Below, one piece after another: positions 16,864 to 26,538 of a stretch of DNA of 64,000 nucleotides. The notes beneath the pieces were generated by a model. That model saw nothing but the letters and a program-made list of their open reading frames with translations, searched no databases and had not been told where the DNA came from. Within the stretch, counting starts at the first letter, position 1, and each line of letters starts with the position of its first letter. The DNA is from Methylocystaceae bacterium (lineage in GTDB: Bacteria > Pseudomonadota > Alphaproteobacteria > Rhizobiales > Beijerinckiaceae), in assembly GCA_009773555.1 (NCBI GenBank), contig WSXZ01000002.1, forward strand, positions 39,709 through 103,708, in the 5' to 3' direction. Made by a program: the position numbers and the translations under genes.

Positions 16864-17186
16864 TCGATGCTTCTGATGAGGAGGGGATGAACGCCCTTCA
16901 ACAAAATCTGTGTGCGGTTTTGCGTCAAGCGCCACGACGTCGGGAAGCATGGGCAGCCAACATGCCAATCTTTCCCGAGACACATTACCGATAAATCGTG
17001 AAGACTCGGCCTTGCGCTTAAACTTATATGCCGGCGGATCGTCTCTCGAATTTGCGCCGACGCGCAGCGAGAATAAGCGACCGTCAATGAACCACGGCGG
17101 CTGCATTTTGCCGTCTATTTGCGGGGCGACGTCGCCGTCGAAGACGCCATGAAGGCGTCCGGGCGAGGTCGCAGGAGGACTCGTCG
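16864..17186 (+). promoter_or_regulatory. mxaF promoter region
   Basis: The 323-bp divergent gap holds the mxaF leader. AAGACT (17001-17006), 17 bp, TTATAT (17024-17029) resembles the methylotroph mxaF promoter pattern (AAGACA, spacer, TAGAAA), which would give a leader of about 150 nt. AGGAGG at 17171-17176 is a strong ribosome site for mxaF. The promoter assignment is by resemblance only. Confidence 0.4.
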
Positions 17187-19061
17187 ATGAGGAAACTGCT
17201 GAATTCCGTGTCCCTGTTGTCCGTGCTGATCGCGGCGCCGATCGTGACGATGTCCGCTGCGACTGCCGAGGATAAGCTCGAAGCTCTGACCAAGAGCGAA
17301 GACAACTGGGCCATGCAGGGCAAGAACTACAGCTCCAACCACTACAGCACGCTGACCCAGGTCAACGCCGATAACGTCAAGAACCTCAAGGTCGCCTGGT
17401 CGTTCTCGACCGGTCTGCTCAGCGGTCACGAAGGTTCGCCGATCGTCATCGACGGCAAAATGTATATTCACACGTCCTTCCCCAACAATACGTTCGCGCT
17501 CAACCTCGACGATCCGACCCGCATTCTCTGGCAGCATAAGCCCAAGCAGAACGCCGCGGCGCGCGCCGTCGCCTGTTGCGACATCGTCAATCGTGGTCTC
17601 GCCTACTGGCCCGGCGACGGCAAGGCGCCCGCGCTGGTCGTGAAGACGCTGCTCGACGGCCATGTCGTCGCGCTCGACGCCAACACCGGCGCAGAATACT
17701 GGAAAATCGAAAACTCCGACTTCAAGGTCGGCTCCACGCTGACCGTCGCGCCGCACATCTATAAGGACATTGTGCTCATCGGCAGCTCGGGCGCCGAACT
17801 GGGCGTGCGCGGCTACATGACCGCCTATGACGTGCGCACCGGCGAGCAGAAGTGGCGCGCCTACGCGACCGGTCCGGATTCGGACGTGCTGATCGGCGAC
17901 GACTTCAACAAGGCCAATCCGCATTACGGTCAGAAGGGCCTCGGCACGGCGACCTGGGAAGGCGACGCCTGGAAAATCGGCGGCGGCACCAATTGGGGCT
18001 GGTTCGCTTACGATTCGGGCACCAACCTCGTCTACTACGGCAGCGGCAATCCGGCGCCGTGGAACGAGACGATGCGTCCTGGCGACAACAAGTGGACGAT
18101 GACCATTTGGGGCCGCGACCTCAACACGGGCGAGGCGAAGTTCGGCTATCAGAAGACGCCGCACGATGAATGGGACTATGCCGGCATCAACTTCATGATG
18201 CTCAGCGAGCAGAAGGACAAGGACGGCAAGCTGCGCAAGCTGCTGACCCATCCTGACCGCAACGGCATCGTCTATACGCTCGACCGTACCGACGGCACGC
18301 TGGTCTCCGCCGACAAGATCGACGACACCGTCAATGTGTTCAAGAAGGTCGATCTGAAGAGCGGCCTGCCGGTGCGCGATCCGGAATATGGCACGCGGAT
18401 GGACCATCTCGCGAAGGACATCTGTCCCTCGGCGATGGGCTATCACAACCAGGGCCTCGACTCCTACGATCCCAACAAGGAGCTGTTCTTCCTCGGCGTG
18501 AACCACATCTGCATGGACTGGGAGCCCTTCATGCTTCCCTATCGCGCGGGTCAGTTCTTCGTCGGCGCGACGCTCAATATGTTTCCGGGTCCGAAGGGCG
18601 ATCGTCAGAAGGCTGAAGGCCTCGGCCAGATCAAGGCCTACAACGCCATCACCGGCAAGTTCAAATGGGAGAAGATGGAGCGGTTCGCTGTTTGGGGCGG
18701 CACCGCCGCCACCGCCGGCAATGTCGTCTTCTACGGAACGCTCGACGGCTTCATCAAGGCCCGTCACAGCGACACCGGCGAACTGCTGTGGAAGTTCAAG
18801 CTTCCGTCCGGCGTCATCGGCCATCCGATCGTCTATCAGCACAAGGGCGTCGAATATCTCGCCATCATGTATGGCGTCGGCGGTTGGCCGGGCGTTGGCC
18901 TCGTGTTCGATCTCCAGGATCCGACAGCCGGCCTCGGCGCCGTTGGCGCCTTCAAGCAGCTCGCCAACTACACGCAGATGGGCGGCGGCGTGATGGTGTT
19001 CTCGCTCGACGGCAAAGGCCCCTACGACGATCTGAGCGTGGGCGAATACAAGGCGAACTAA
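17187..19061 (+). CDS. mxaF: PQQ methanol dehydrogenase large subunit, calcium type
   Basis: 624 residues, the usual length. An eight-bladed propeller with repeated tryptophan-docking motifs oxidises methanol to formaldehyde in the periplasm using PQQ and Ca2+. The signal peptide ends near TMSAATAE. The vicinal disulfide (AVACCDIV) that stacks on PQQ is present. The active-site segment HDEWDYAG has Ala two residues after the catalytic Asp; XoxF enzymes have a second Asp there to bind lanthanide, so this is MxaF rather than XoxF. Gene order mxaFJGI confirms it. Start is ATG with AGGAGG 8 nt upstream. Electrons pass to MxaG. Confidence 0.97.
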   Translation: MRKLLNSVSLLSVLIAAPIVTMSAATAEDKLEALTKSEDNWAMQGKNYSSNHYSTLTQVNADNVKNLKVAWSFSTGLLSGHEGSPIVIDGKMYIHTSFPNNTFALNLDDPTRILWQHKPKQNAAARAVACCDIVNRGLAYWPGDGKAPALVVKTLLDGHVVALDANTGAEYWKIENSDFKVGSTLTVAPHIYKDIVLIGSSGAELGVRGYMTAYDVRTGEQKWRAYATGPDSDVLIGDDFNKANPHYGQKGLGTATWEGDAWKIGGGTNWGWFAYDSGTNLVYYGSGNPAPWNETMRPGDNKWTMTIWGRDLNTGEAKFGYQKTPHDEWDYAGINFMMLSEQKDKDGKLRKLLTHPDRNGIVYTLDRTDGTLVSADKIDDTVNVFKKVDLKSGLPVRDPEYGTRMDHLAKDICPSAMGYHNQGLDSYDPNKELFFLGVNHICMDWEPFMLPYRAGQFFVGATLNMFPGPKGDRQKAEGLGQIKAYNAITGKFKWEKMERFAVWGGTAATAGNVVFYGTLDGFIKARHSDTGELLWKFKLPSGVIGHPIVYQHKGVEYLAIMYGVGGWPGVGLVFDLQDPTAGLGAVGAFKQLANYTQMGGGVMVFSLDGKGPYDDLSVGEYKAN

Positions 19062-19170
19062 TCGCCTTCGTTCCATCGATCGCATCCGCTTGGGGCGGTT
19101 ACGAGACGCCTGTTCGGACGCGCCCCCATGCGTCCGAGCAGGCGATCGAAATGATCACGGAAAGAAAGCC

Positions 19171-20050
19171 ATGTCGCGATTCACTCGCTTGCCCGTCGGC
19201 GCATGCTGCGCACTCTTCGTCGCCCTTGCGGCCATGAGCGCAGAAGGCGCGTCGCTCGGCGTTTCCGGCGACGCCGTCTCGAACGCCGCGACCGCTTCGG
19301 CGGCAGAGCCGTCCGATCCCAGTACGCTTCGCATCTGCGCGGCGAAGAACCAGCCGCCGCTCTCGATGGAAGACGGCTCGGGACTTGAGAACAAGATCGG
19401 CGTTGCGCTCGCCGACGCCATGAAACGCAAGCCGCAGTTCGTCTGGTCGCAGCAGCCGGCGATTTATCTCGTGCGGGATTCTCTCGACAAGAAGCTCTGC
19501 GACGTCGTCATCGGCCTTGATACCGGCGATCCGCGCGTCGCGACGTCGAAGCCGTACTATCGCACCGGCTATGTCTTCGTCAGCCGCGCCGATCGCGACC
19601 TCGACATCAAATCATGGTCCGACGCACGTCTGAAAAAGCTCGGCCACATCGCCGTCGCCTTCGGCTCTCCGGGCGAAACGCTGCTCAAGGATATGGGCAA
19701 ATACGAAGACAACATGGCCTATCTCTATTCCCTGGTGAATTTCAAATCGGCGCGCAATCAATACACGCAGATTGATCCCGCTCGCATGGTCGGGGAGGTG
19801 ATCAGCGGCGCCGCCGACGTCGCGGTCGGCTTTGCGCCCGACGTCGCGCGCTACGTCAAGGCGTCATCGGCGCCGCTGCGGATGACGCTGATAGAAGACG
19901 ATGCGGCGAAGAGCAGTGGCGAAAAAGTGCCGCAGCGCTTCGATCAATCGGTCGCGGTGCGGCGCGACGACAAAGCCTTGCTGACTGAAATCAAAGATCG
20001 ATGACATCCTCAAAGCGGAAGGCGTTCCTCTTCTTCCCGTCACCCAATGA
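19171..20050 (+). pseudogene. mxaJ: mxaJ, 3' end disrupted by short deletion/frameshift
   Basis: A periplasmic solute-binding-fold protein of about 277 visible residues (STLRICAAKNQPPLSMED, FVWSQQPAIYLVRDSLD, VVIGLDTGDPRVATSKPYY), required for methanol dehydrogenase maturation. The open frame stops at 20004 after VRRDDKALLTEIKDR. The next frame from 19994 encodes [17 protein letters not shown], the normal C-terminus, ending at 20050. About 10 residues between the two are absent, so a small deletion with frameshift removed the last helix. The truncated protein may still be partly functional because only about 25 C-terminal residues are affected. Start 19171 follows GGAAAG. Confidence 0.8.
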
Positions 20051-20085
20051 TGCGCCGCGCGCAAACGAAAAACAGGACGAAATAC

Positions 20086-20667
20086 GTGTCGAATAGCAAA
20101 AGAAGCGTTTCCCTGTCCCTCATTGGCGCTGCGGCCTGTTTGGTAGCGCTCGGCGCCATCGCGCAGACCGCAGGGATCACATTCCGCAACACGATCACGG
20201 GCGAGGTGCTGAACTTTGATGACGCGCTGCCGGAGGGAAAGGACACCGCAGGCGTCAAGGAATTCATGACGTCGGGCAAGAATCCCTATAACGAGGATGC
20301 AAGCTGTCTGAAGCTGGGCGAACAGCTCTTTCTTTCCGCCTGCTCCGGCTGTCACGGCCACCTCGCCGAAGGAAAGATCGGGCCCGGCCTCAACGACGCC
20401 TACTGGACCTATCCGCAGAACGAGACCGACGAAGGCCTGTTCTCGACGATCTATGGCGGCGGGCAGGCGTCGATGGGGCCGCAGTACCAGAACCTCACGC
20501 TCGACGAAATGCTGAAGGTCATGGCCTGGGTCCGTCACGTCTTCAAGGAAGCGCCGGAGAAGGCGAGCTGGCTGACGGACGCTCAGCGCAAGTCTTTCAA
20601 ACCCTACGCCGGCCATGAGACGCTGCCGGACAACCCGACTGGCAAATGTCAGGAAAAGGCGAAGTAA
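20086..20667 (+). CDS. mxaG: Cytochrome cL, methanol dehydrogenase electron acceptor
   Basis: 193 residues from a GTG start chosen because AGGACG precedes it; ATG codons at 20047/20050 lack a ribosome site. The signal peptide is [15 protein letters not shown]. One heme c motif, CSGCH (residues 86-90). The acidic, large class I cytochrome cL accepts electrons from PQQ in MxaF and passes them to cytochrome cH. Family marker [22 protein letters not shown] is intact. It lies third in mxaFJGI. Confidence 0.95.
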   Translation: MSNSKRSVSLSLIGAAACLVALGAIAQTAGITFRNTITGEVLNFDDALPEGKDTAGVKEFMTSGKNPYNEDASCLKLGEQLFLSACSGCHGHLAEGKIGPGLNDAYWTYPQNETDEGLFSTIYGGGQASMGPQYQNLTLDEMLKVMAWVRHVFKEAPEKASWLTDAQRKSFKPYAGHETLPDNPTGKCQEKAK

Positions 20668-20735
20668 GCCCCACGCCGCCGTCGCCGGAGGCGCAAACAC
20701 CGAGGCGCAAGCCTCGCAAAAAGGAGGAAGCAGGG

Positions 20736-21026
20736 ATGCGTAAGATGCATTTCGCCGCGGCGCTCACCGTCGGCATTCTATTTAGCGCTGGCAGCGCGCT
20801 CGCCTATGACGGCACCAAGTGCAAGGCGCCCGGTAATTGCTGGGAACCCAAGCCGGGCTTCCCGGACAAGGTCGAGGGGTCGAAATACGACCCCAAGCAC
20901 GACCCGAAGGAAATCGCCAAACAGCAGGCGTCAGTCCAGGCTATGGAAGAACGCAACAAGAAGCGGGTCGAGAACTTCAAGAAGACCGGCAAGTGGGAAT
21001 ATGACGTGAGCAAGATTGCTCAATAA
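20736..21026 (+). CDS. mxaI: Methanol dehydrogenase small subunit
   Basis: 96 residues with signal peptide (FAAALTVGILFSAGSALA). The mature beta subunit has YDGTKCKAPGNCWEPKPGFP with the intramolecular disulfide, and a long lysine-rich helix that wraps around MxaF. Start ATG is preceded by AAGGAGG. It is the last gene before the strong hairpin, giving an mxaFJGI transcript. Confidence 0.96.
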   Translation: MRKMHFAAALTVGILFSAGSALAYDGTKCKAPGNCWEPKPGFPDKVEGSKYDPKHDPKEIAKQQASVQAMEERNKKRVENFKKTGKWEYDVSKIAQ

Positions 21027-21030
21027 GTTT

Positions 21031-21124
21031 CATCGCGACAAAAGCGCGATGATCTAGCGGCCACGATCTGGAGCCGGCGTATTCGACAACAGCGCATCGG
21101 CTCTATTCCCGAGATCGTGGCCGC
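21031..21124 (+). terminator. Large hairpin between mxaI and mxaR
   Basis: A small stem CATCGCG/CGCGATG (21031-21051) is followed by a 13-bp perfect stem GCGGCCACGATCT / AGATCGTGGCCGC (21057-21069, 21112-21124) with an inner AGCCG/CGGCT stem, then CTCTTTATG. It fits a partial terminator or processing site that makes mxaFJGI RNA more abundant than the downstream maturation genes. Confidence 0.65.
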
Positions 21125-21155
21125 CTCTTTATGTTTGGCGCGCTAAGGTCAAGCC

Positions 21156-22187
21156 TTGAACGAAACTCTGCACGTCGTCCAGAAGCTCTCCGATTGGCGC
21201 GCGCGCGCCCTTGAGTTTGAACAGGAAATTCAAAAGGCGGTCATCGGCCAAGCGCGCGTCGTCAGGCTCGTGACGATCTGCATTTTCGCGCGCGGTCATG
21301 TGCTGATCGAAGGCGATGTCGGAGTCGGCAAGACCACGCTGCTGCGCGCCGTGTCGCGCGCGCTTGGCGGCGACTTCGCGCGCGTCGAAGGCACCGTCGA
21401 TATGATGCCGAGCGACATTCTTTATCATACCTATCTGGGCGAAGACGGCCGCCCCCGCGTCGATCCATCCGAGCTTCTCCGCCATGCGGAGACGCTGCCG
21501 GTCTTCTTCTTCAATGAGATCAACCGCGCGCGCCCGCAGGTTCATTCGCTGTTGCTGCGGCTGATGGCCGAGCGCAGCGTGTCGGCGTTCAACCGCGTGC
21601 ATCACTTCCCCTATCTCAATGTGTTCGCTGATCGGAACATGGTGGAGCGGGAAGAAACCTTCGAACTGCCGGCGGCCGCTCGCGACAGATTTCTCATGGA
21701 AATTCTTATGGCCGCGCCGGACGATGAGGACGCGCGCCGCAGGCTGGTTTTCGATCCAGCGTTCCATGATACGGAAACGCTGCTCGAGAGGGTGAGTGCC
21801 GGAACGCTGGACTATCGCGAGACGCCTGCCATCGCGCGCGCGATCCAGACGCATGTGAGATCGAGCGACGCGCTTGAACGCTACGTGCTGAACCTCTGGC
21901 AGGCGCTTGTCGAGCCAAGTTCGGCCGGCGTGTCGCTGCCGGACGTCGACCTCGACAGTCTCGTCAAGGGCGGCGCAAGTCCGCGCGGACTGGCGGCGCT
22001 TGTGCGCGCCGCGCGGGTGCGCGCCTGGCTCGAAGGGCGCGATTATCTTGTTCCGGAAGATGTGCGCGATGTCTTCATTGAAGTCATGGCGCACCGCATC
22101 TTTGTCGATCCGATCCACGCTCTGCGCGGCGACGATATCGTCAAGCGGCTGTGCCGCGCGGCTTTCGACGCGACGCCCGTTCCATGA
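21156..22187 (+). CDS. mxaR: MoxR-type AAA+ ATPase
   Basis: 343 residues from a TTG start with AAGG 7 nt upstream. Walker A GDVGVGKTT, Walker B VFFFNEINR and a sensor region typical of the MoxR family. It works with von Willebrand A proteins (MxaC, MxaL) in calcium insertion and activation of methanol dehydrogenase. The stop overlaps mxaS as ATGA, so the genes are coupled. Confidence 0.93.
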   Translation: MNETLHVVQKLSDWRARALEFEQEIQKAVIGQARVVRLVTICIFARGHVLIEGDVGVGKTTLLRAVSRALGGDFARVEGTVDMMPSDILYHTYLGEDGRPRVDPSELLRHAETLPVFFFNEINRARPQVHSLLLRLMAERSVSAFNRVHHFPYLNVFADRNMVEREETFELPAAARDRFLMEILMAAPDDEDARRRLVFDPAFHDTETLLERVSAGTLDYRETPAIARAIQTHVRSSDALERYVLNLWQALVEPSSAGVSLPDVDLDSLVKGGASPRGLAALVRAARVRAWLEGRDYLVPEDVRDVFIEVMAHRIFVDPIHALRGDDIVKRLCRAAFDATPVP

Positions 22188-23029
22188 ATGCGATCGTCGA
22201 TATCCTATATCGACCGCGCGGTCGCTTTGCGGCCAACCACGTCGGCGCCCACACGTCGAGCGAGGTCGGCGGCTTTGGAGTCTTTCGCGACCAGGCGCCT
22301 TTCATGCGGCATCCGGACGCCCGCCGCATCGACCTTCGCGCGACGCTGCGCGATCCGTTCGGCGCAACCTATGTGCGCAGCTTCGAGCAAAGGGCGGCGA
22401 TCGACGTTTACGCGCTCGTGGACCTTTCCGCCTCGATGGGGTTCGCCGGAGCCGTCAACCGATTTCAGGTCGCCGTCGATCTTTGCGGCGCGCTGGCGTA
22501 TTCGGCGACGCGCAACGGCGATCGCTTTGGCGCGTTCGCTTTCAAGGAAACGCTGATCGGTCGCGCGACGCTGCCGGCGACCCGTTCGAGTAGGGCGGCG
22601 CTCGCCGGCGTCGAAAGGATCGGCGTCGAAACGCCCAGCGGATCGAGCGCCAAAGGCGTGCTCGACGCCGCGACGGCGCTCGGCGCCACGCGCAAGCTCG
22701 TGCTTCTCATTTCCGATTTTCGCTGGCCCGCGCAATTGATCGAGCAGGCGTTCGAAGCGCTTTCACTACATGATGTCGCGCCGCTCGTTCTGATCGACTC
22801 TCTCGAAGCCGCGCCGCCGAAATGGGGCGTGCTGGAGCTTTGCGACAGCGAGAGCGGCCGCCGGCGGCTCCTGTTGATGAGGCCCGCGCTCCAGCGGCGC
22901 TGGGTTGAAGCCGAGCAGTTCCGTCGGCGAGTTCTCGCCCGCGCGTCTTCAAGACGCAGCCGCGCGCCGATTTTTATCCAGGACGGTTTCGACGCCAGCG
23001 ATCTCAGCATGCGGCTGACGGCGGCGTGA
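22184..23029 (+). CDS. mxaS: MxaS, DUF58 family
   Basis: 281 residues. The region around IDVYALVDLSASMGFAG is the DUF58/von Willebrand-like motif (DxSxSM). The family accompanies MoxR ATPases. Required in other methylotrophs for active methanol dehydrogenase. ATG overlaps the mxaR stop; its own stop overlaps the mxaA start as GTGA. Confidence 0.9.
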   Translation: MNAIVDILYRPRGRFAANHVGAHTSSEVGGFGVFRDQAPFMRHPDARRIDLRATLRDPFGATYVRSFEQRAAIDVYALVDLSASMGFAGAVNRFQVAVDLCGALAYSATRNGDRFGAFAFKETLIGRATLPATRSSRAALAGVERIGVETPSGSSAKGVLDAATALGATRKLVLLISDFRWPAQLIEQAFEALSLHDVAPLVLIDSLEAAPPKWGVLELCDSESGRRRLLLMRPALQRRWVEAEQFRRRVLARASSRRSRAPIFIQDGFDASDLSMRLTAA

Positions 23030-23931
23030 GGCCTGCGATGCGCATTGCATGTGTCGCCCTCATGCTCGCCGCGGCGCTTCCTGCGTTTGCCCAGGAAACG
23101 ACGGTGCGCATCCGCTCGGCGCGCCCGTTCGGCTATTTCGTGGGCGATCTCATCCATGCGCGCATCGACGTCTCCGCGCCCGCGGACGCCGTGCTGTCGC
23201 GCGCCTCCTTGCCCAATCCAGGTCCGCTCACCGGTTCGCTCGATCTCCGGGACGTCAAACTTAGCGATAGCTCAGAAAGCGGCGCGCGCCTATGGCGTCT
23301 CGATCTCACATATCAGAATTTCTATGTCGCGCTCGATGCGCGCGACATCGAGATTCCTGGGTTCGAACTCTCCATTTCGACGGCGACAGGCGCGCAGACC
23401 GTGGCCGTTCCCGCATGGAGGATTGGCGTTTCTCCTTTGCGGGAGATTGCGCCGCAGAAGCAAGAGCAGGCGTCGGATTATCTGCGTCCCGACGGTTCGT
23501 CGGCATTCGTTGATGAAGCCACGCCGCTCAATCTGGCGTTCGGCGCAGGCGCCGCCGCCCTGCTGGCGCTCGCTCTTGTCGCGCGTGATCGTGCCTGGCC
23601 GCCCTTCCAGCAACGGAAGGCGCGAGTTTTTTCAGCGCTCGCGCGTCAAATTTCGACGCGGCGCGCCGCCGATGACGCGAATCTCGCGGTGGCGATTCAA
23701 TCGGTGCACCGGGCGCTCGATCAGGCCAATGGCGCAATTCTGCTGTCAGGCGACCTTCCGGAGTTTCTCCGCAGACGTCCGGAGTTCAAGCCGCTGCGGG
23801 CCGACTTCGAGCGATTCTTCGAAACCTCGAAGCGGCTTTTTTTTGGCGGCGAAAGCTCGAAGGACGACTCTGCCGCGGAGCAGCTCGCGCAATTTGTCGG
23901 CAGGCTCGCCAGGCAGGAGCGCGCAGGATGA
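23026..23931 (+). CDS. mxaA: MxaA, calcium insertion protein
   Basis: 301 residues with signal peptide (IACVALMLAAALPAFA), a periplasmic beta-rich domain and a membrane helix near residue 175 (LNLAFGAGAAALLALALVA), then a cytoplasmic tail. MxaA is needed for calcium-loaded methanol dehydrogenase. GTG 23026 overlaps the mxaS stop; ATG 23038 is the alternative. The order S-A-C-K-L matches known mxa operons. Confidence 0.9.
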   Translation: MRPAMRIACVALMLAAALPAFAQETTVRIRSARPFGYFVGDLIHARIDVSAPADAVLSRASLPNPGPLTGSLDLRDVKLSDSSESGARLWRLDLTYQNFYVALDARDIEIPGFELSISTATGAQTVAVPAWRIGVSPLREIAPQKQEQASDYLRPDGSSAFVDEATPLNLAFGAGAAALLALALVARDRAWPPFQQRKARVFSALARQISTRRAADDANLAVAIQSVHRALDQANGAILLSGDLPEFLRRRPEFKPLRADFERFFETSKRLFFGGESSKDDSAAEQLAQFVGRLARQERAG

Positions 23932-24929
23932 GCGGCTTCGGCTTTGAGCACATCGAGCCGCTGTTCCTAGCGCCTTTGGCCCTGCTTCCACTGCTGCGGT
24001 CCGTCTTGCGCGGCGCGACGATCCCCTCGCTCCTCGCAGCGCCCGTCGACGGCCTTTCCGTCGTCGCCGGCATTCTTCTGAAGTTCTGCGGCGTCGTGGC
24101 CATCGGCGCCAGCCTACTCGGCGCAGCCAGCCCCTATGTCGCCGGCGCGGATGTCGAGCGCTTTTCCGAGGGCGCGCAGATCGTCATGCTGATCGACCGC
24201 AGCGGCAGCATGAACGAGACCTTCGCGGGGCGAACGCCGTCTGGGGGGGAAGAGTCAAAAGCTGCGGCGGCAAGGCGCATTCTCAAGCGCTTTGTCGAAG
24301 CGCGCCGTCACGATCTCGTGGGCGTCGCGGCGTTTTCGACGGCGCCGATGCTGGTGACGCCGATTTCGGATCATATCGGCGCCACCGAAGCCGCAATCGA
24401 CGCGATCGACCGTCCGGGCCTCGACTATACGAATATTGCGCGTGGGCTCGCCATGGCGCTCTCGATGTTCAAGACGAGCCAGGCTGATCTGTCGCGCGCG
24501 GTCCTGCTGATATCCGACGGCGCCGGGGTGATCGATCCAAAGCTGCGCGATGACTTAAAGGCGGAATTCCGCAAGACGAACGTCAGCCTTTATTGGCTGT
24601 TCCTGCGCACCCAAGGCAGCCGAGGCATCTCCGATCAGCCGGCGGGCGATGATGAGTCGCCGCAGGCCGCGCCAGAACGCCATCTCGATCTCTTCTTCAA
24701 ATCGCTCGGCGTTCCTTACCAAGCCTTCGAGGCTGAAGGCGCCGAGGCGACGGAGGAGGCCGTCAAGCAGATCGACAGGCTCGAACGCCATCCCGTCCGA
24801 TATGTCGAAGAGTTGCCGCGCACAGACCTGAGCGCAGGGGCCTTCGCGCTCGCGCTCGCCGCCATGGCGCTGCTTCTTGCGGCGAAGCTCGCAGAGGTCA
24901 GGCTGAGCGTTGGGGACGACGCCCGATGA
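23928..24929 (+). CDS. mxaC: MxaC, von Willebrand A-domain membrane protein
   Basis: 333 residues. Membrane segments near 60-85 (VVAGILLKFCGVVAIGASLL) and at the C-terminus (FALALAAMALLLAAKLAEV) flank a von Willebrand A domain with metal-binding MIDAS motif DRSGSMN. It is part of the MxaACKL calcium-insertion set. ATGA overlap with mxaA and with mxaK shows tight coupling. Confidence 0.92.
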   Translation: MSGFGFEHIEPLFLAPLALLPLLRSVLRGATIPSLLAAPVDGLSVVAGILLKFCGVVAIGASLLGAASPYVAGADVERFSEGAQIVMLIDRSGSMNETFAGRTPSGGEESKAAAARRILKRFVEARRHDLVGVAAFSTAPMLVTPISDHIGATEAAIDAIDRPGLDYTNIARGLAMALSMFKTSQADLSRAVLLISDGAGVIDPKLRDDLKAEFRKTNVSLYWLFLRTQGSRGISDQPAGDDESPQAAPERHLDLFFKSLGVPYQAFEAEGAEATEEAVKQIDRLERHPVRYVEELPRTDLSAGAFALALAAMALLLAAKLAEVRLSVGDDAR

Positions 24930-25534
24930 TGGCCTTCGGGACGAGGATCACGATCCTGCGCAACAAGGCGCGCGCGCTTTGGCGAGAAGCAAAATCGTCG
25001 ATTCTGGTGGCGCTCTTTCTCGCGCTTATCCTCACGACGGCTGCGTTGCTTACCGAATGGCGCGGCGCCGTCGTCGCCAACGATGCGATCGAGGCGATGC
25101 GCGAGGGCCGCGACGTCGCCGTCGACGCGAACGACAGGCCGGAAACGATTCTCGCGCGCGTCGCCTTTCTTACGGCGCGCAGCGAAGTCGATCGCGCCCG
25201 AGCCCTGGTGGAGACGCTCGATCGTAGCGGGAGCATCGAAACGCGCGCGCGGGGACATTATCTCTTGGCGAACGCGCTGCTGCGCAAGGCGTTCGATCAT
25301 GTTGAACGATCGCAACTCGAAGCGGCCAATCCGTTCGTCAATCTCGCCAAGCGCGAATATCGACGTGCGCTGCAGCTCGCGCCCGACTATTGGGACGCGA
25401 AGTTCAATCTCGACGTCGCGGCGCGGCTCGTCCGGGATTTTCCGGATTTCGAGAGAAAGAGCGGCGACGAACTGAGCGCCGATCCCAAGAAGCTCTGGAC
25501 CGATATTCCCGGCAAACCGAAAGGACTGCCGTGA
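24926..25534 (+). CDS. mxaK: MxaK
   Basis: 202 residues, one N-terminal membrane helix (SSILVALFLALILTTAALLT), then a periplasmic TPR-like helical region (ARALVETLDRSGSIETRARG, YRRALQLAPDYWDAKFNLD). It is assigned by order between mxaC and mxaL and by general resemblance. It takes part in calcium insertion. Overlaps both neighbours. Confidence 0.88.
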   Translation: MMAFGTRITILRNKARALWREAKSSILVALFLALILTTAALLTEWRGAVVANDAIEAMREGRDVAVDANDRPETILARVAFLTARSEVDRARALVETLDRSGSIETRARGHYLLANALLRKAFDHVERSQLEAANPFVNLAKREYRRALQLAPDYWDAKFNLDVAARLVRDFPDFERKSGDELSADPKKLWTDIPGKPKGLP

Positions 25535-26538
25535 TGCGCCCGGAGGTGCGCGATCCCCGAGTCGCTCTTCTCGCGTTGGCGACGCTGTCGCTCGCAGCTA
25601 CTTTCTTTGCGCCAAAGATTATGATCCGGCGTCCGTCATTCGATTTTCTCGCCATCGTCGACATCACGGGCAGCATGAATGTTCGCGATTACGCCGCCTC
25701 CGGCCGGCCGGTCAGCCGTCTCGACGCCGTGAAAGCCGCGCTTCGCGCCATGCTCGCGGAATTGCCCTGTCCATCGCATGTCGCGCTCGGCGTTTTTACC
25801 GAACGCAGGCCATTCCTTCTGTTCGAACCGATCGATGTCTGCGCAGATTTCACGCCTCTACAAGCCTCGATTGAGGCGCTCGACTGGCGCATGGCATGGG
25901 AAGGCGACAGCCGAATTTCGGCGGGCTTTTTTCGCGCGATCGATATGGCGAGAGAATTGAAAAGCGACCTGCTGTTTTTCAGCGATGGCCAGGAGGCCCC
26001 GCCGCTTCCCGCGCGTGGCGCGCCGACATTCGAAGGGCGTGCGGGCGAGGTGCGCGGCCTTGTCGTTGGCGTCGGCGGTTATGAGTTTTCGCCCATCCCG
26101 AAATTTGACGATAGGGGCCGCGAGGTTGGATTCCTCGGCGCTGACGACGTTCCGCACGAGAGCCGCTTCGGCCTGCCGCCTGAAGGTGCGGAGCGGCGCG
26201 AGGGCTACAACGCCCGCAACGCGCCATTCGGCGCGAGCGCGGCGATCGGCGTAGAGCATCTGTCTTCCGTAAAGGAAGACTATTTGCGTTCGCTCGCCGA
26301 AAAGACCGGGCTTTCCTACGCCCATCTCGAAGACGGCAAGCGACTGTGGAAGGACTATGCCGCGGTCGCCTCCGTTCGACCGCGCGAAGCAGCGCTCGAC
26401 CTGCGCCCGTTCTTTGGCGTGGCGGCTGCGCTTCTCACGTTCATGGCCGTCGCCGCAGCTTTTTTCGCGCAGGCTTTCATTCAAATGCGCCGCGCCGCGC
26501 CGTTCTACCGCTTTCCCCAACCAAGGAGATCCAAATGA
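25534..26538 (+). CDS. mxaL: MxaL, von Willebrand A-domain protein
   Basis: 334 residues. N-terminal hydrophobic segment (VALLALATLSLAATFFAP), von Willebrand domain with MIDAS motif DITGSMN, and a C-terminal membrane helix (VAAALLTFMAVAAAFFAQAF). ATG 25534 shares its A with the mxaK stop (TGATG). It probably pairs with MxaC in the calcium-insertion complex energised by MxaR. Confidence 0.92.
   Translation: MRPEVRDPRVALLALATLSLAATFFAPKIMIRRPSFDFLAIVDITGSMNVRDYAASGRPVSRLDAVKAALRAMLAELPCPSHVALGVFTERRPFLLFEPIDVCADFTPLQASIEALDWRMAWEGDSRISAGFFRAIDMARELKSDLLFFSDGQEAPPLPARGAPTFEGRAGEVRGLVVGVGGYEFSPIPKFDDRGREVGFLGADDVPHESRFGLPPEGAERREGYNARNAPFGASAAIGVEHLSSVKEDYLRSLAEKTGLSYAHLEDGKRLWKDYAAVASVRPREAALDLRPFFGVAAALLTFMAVAAAFFAQAFIQMRRAAPFYRFPQPRRSK

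Noticed and set aside
17187..19061. XoxF (lanthanide) methanol dehydrogenase
   Set aside because: The active-site segment has Asp-Tyr-Ala, not Asp-x-Asp, and mxaJGI plus the calcium-insertion genes follow, so it is MxaF.
17115..19085. Long open frame on the minus strand opposite mxaF (about 656 codons)
   Set aside because: It is antisense to a highly conserved gene, has low-complexity composition and no ribosome site; a shadow of G/C-rich codon use.
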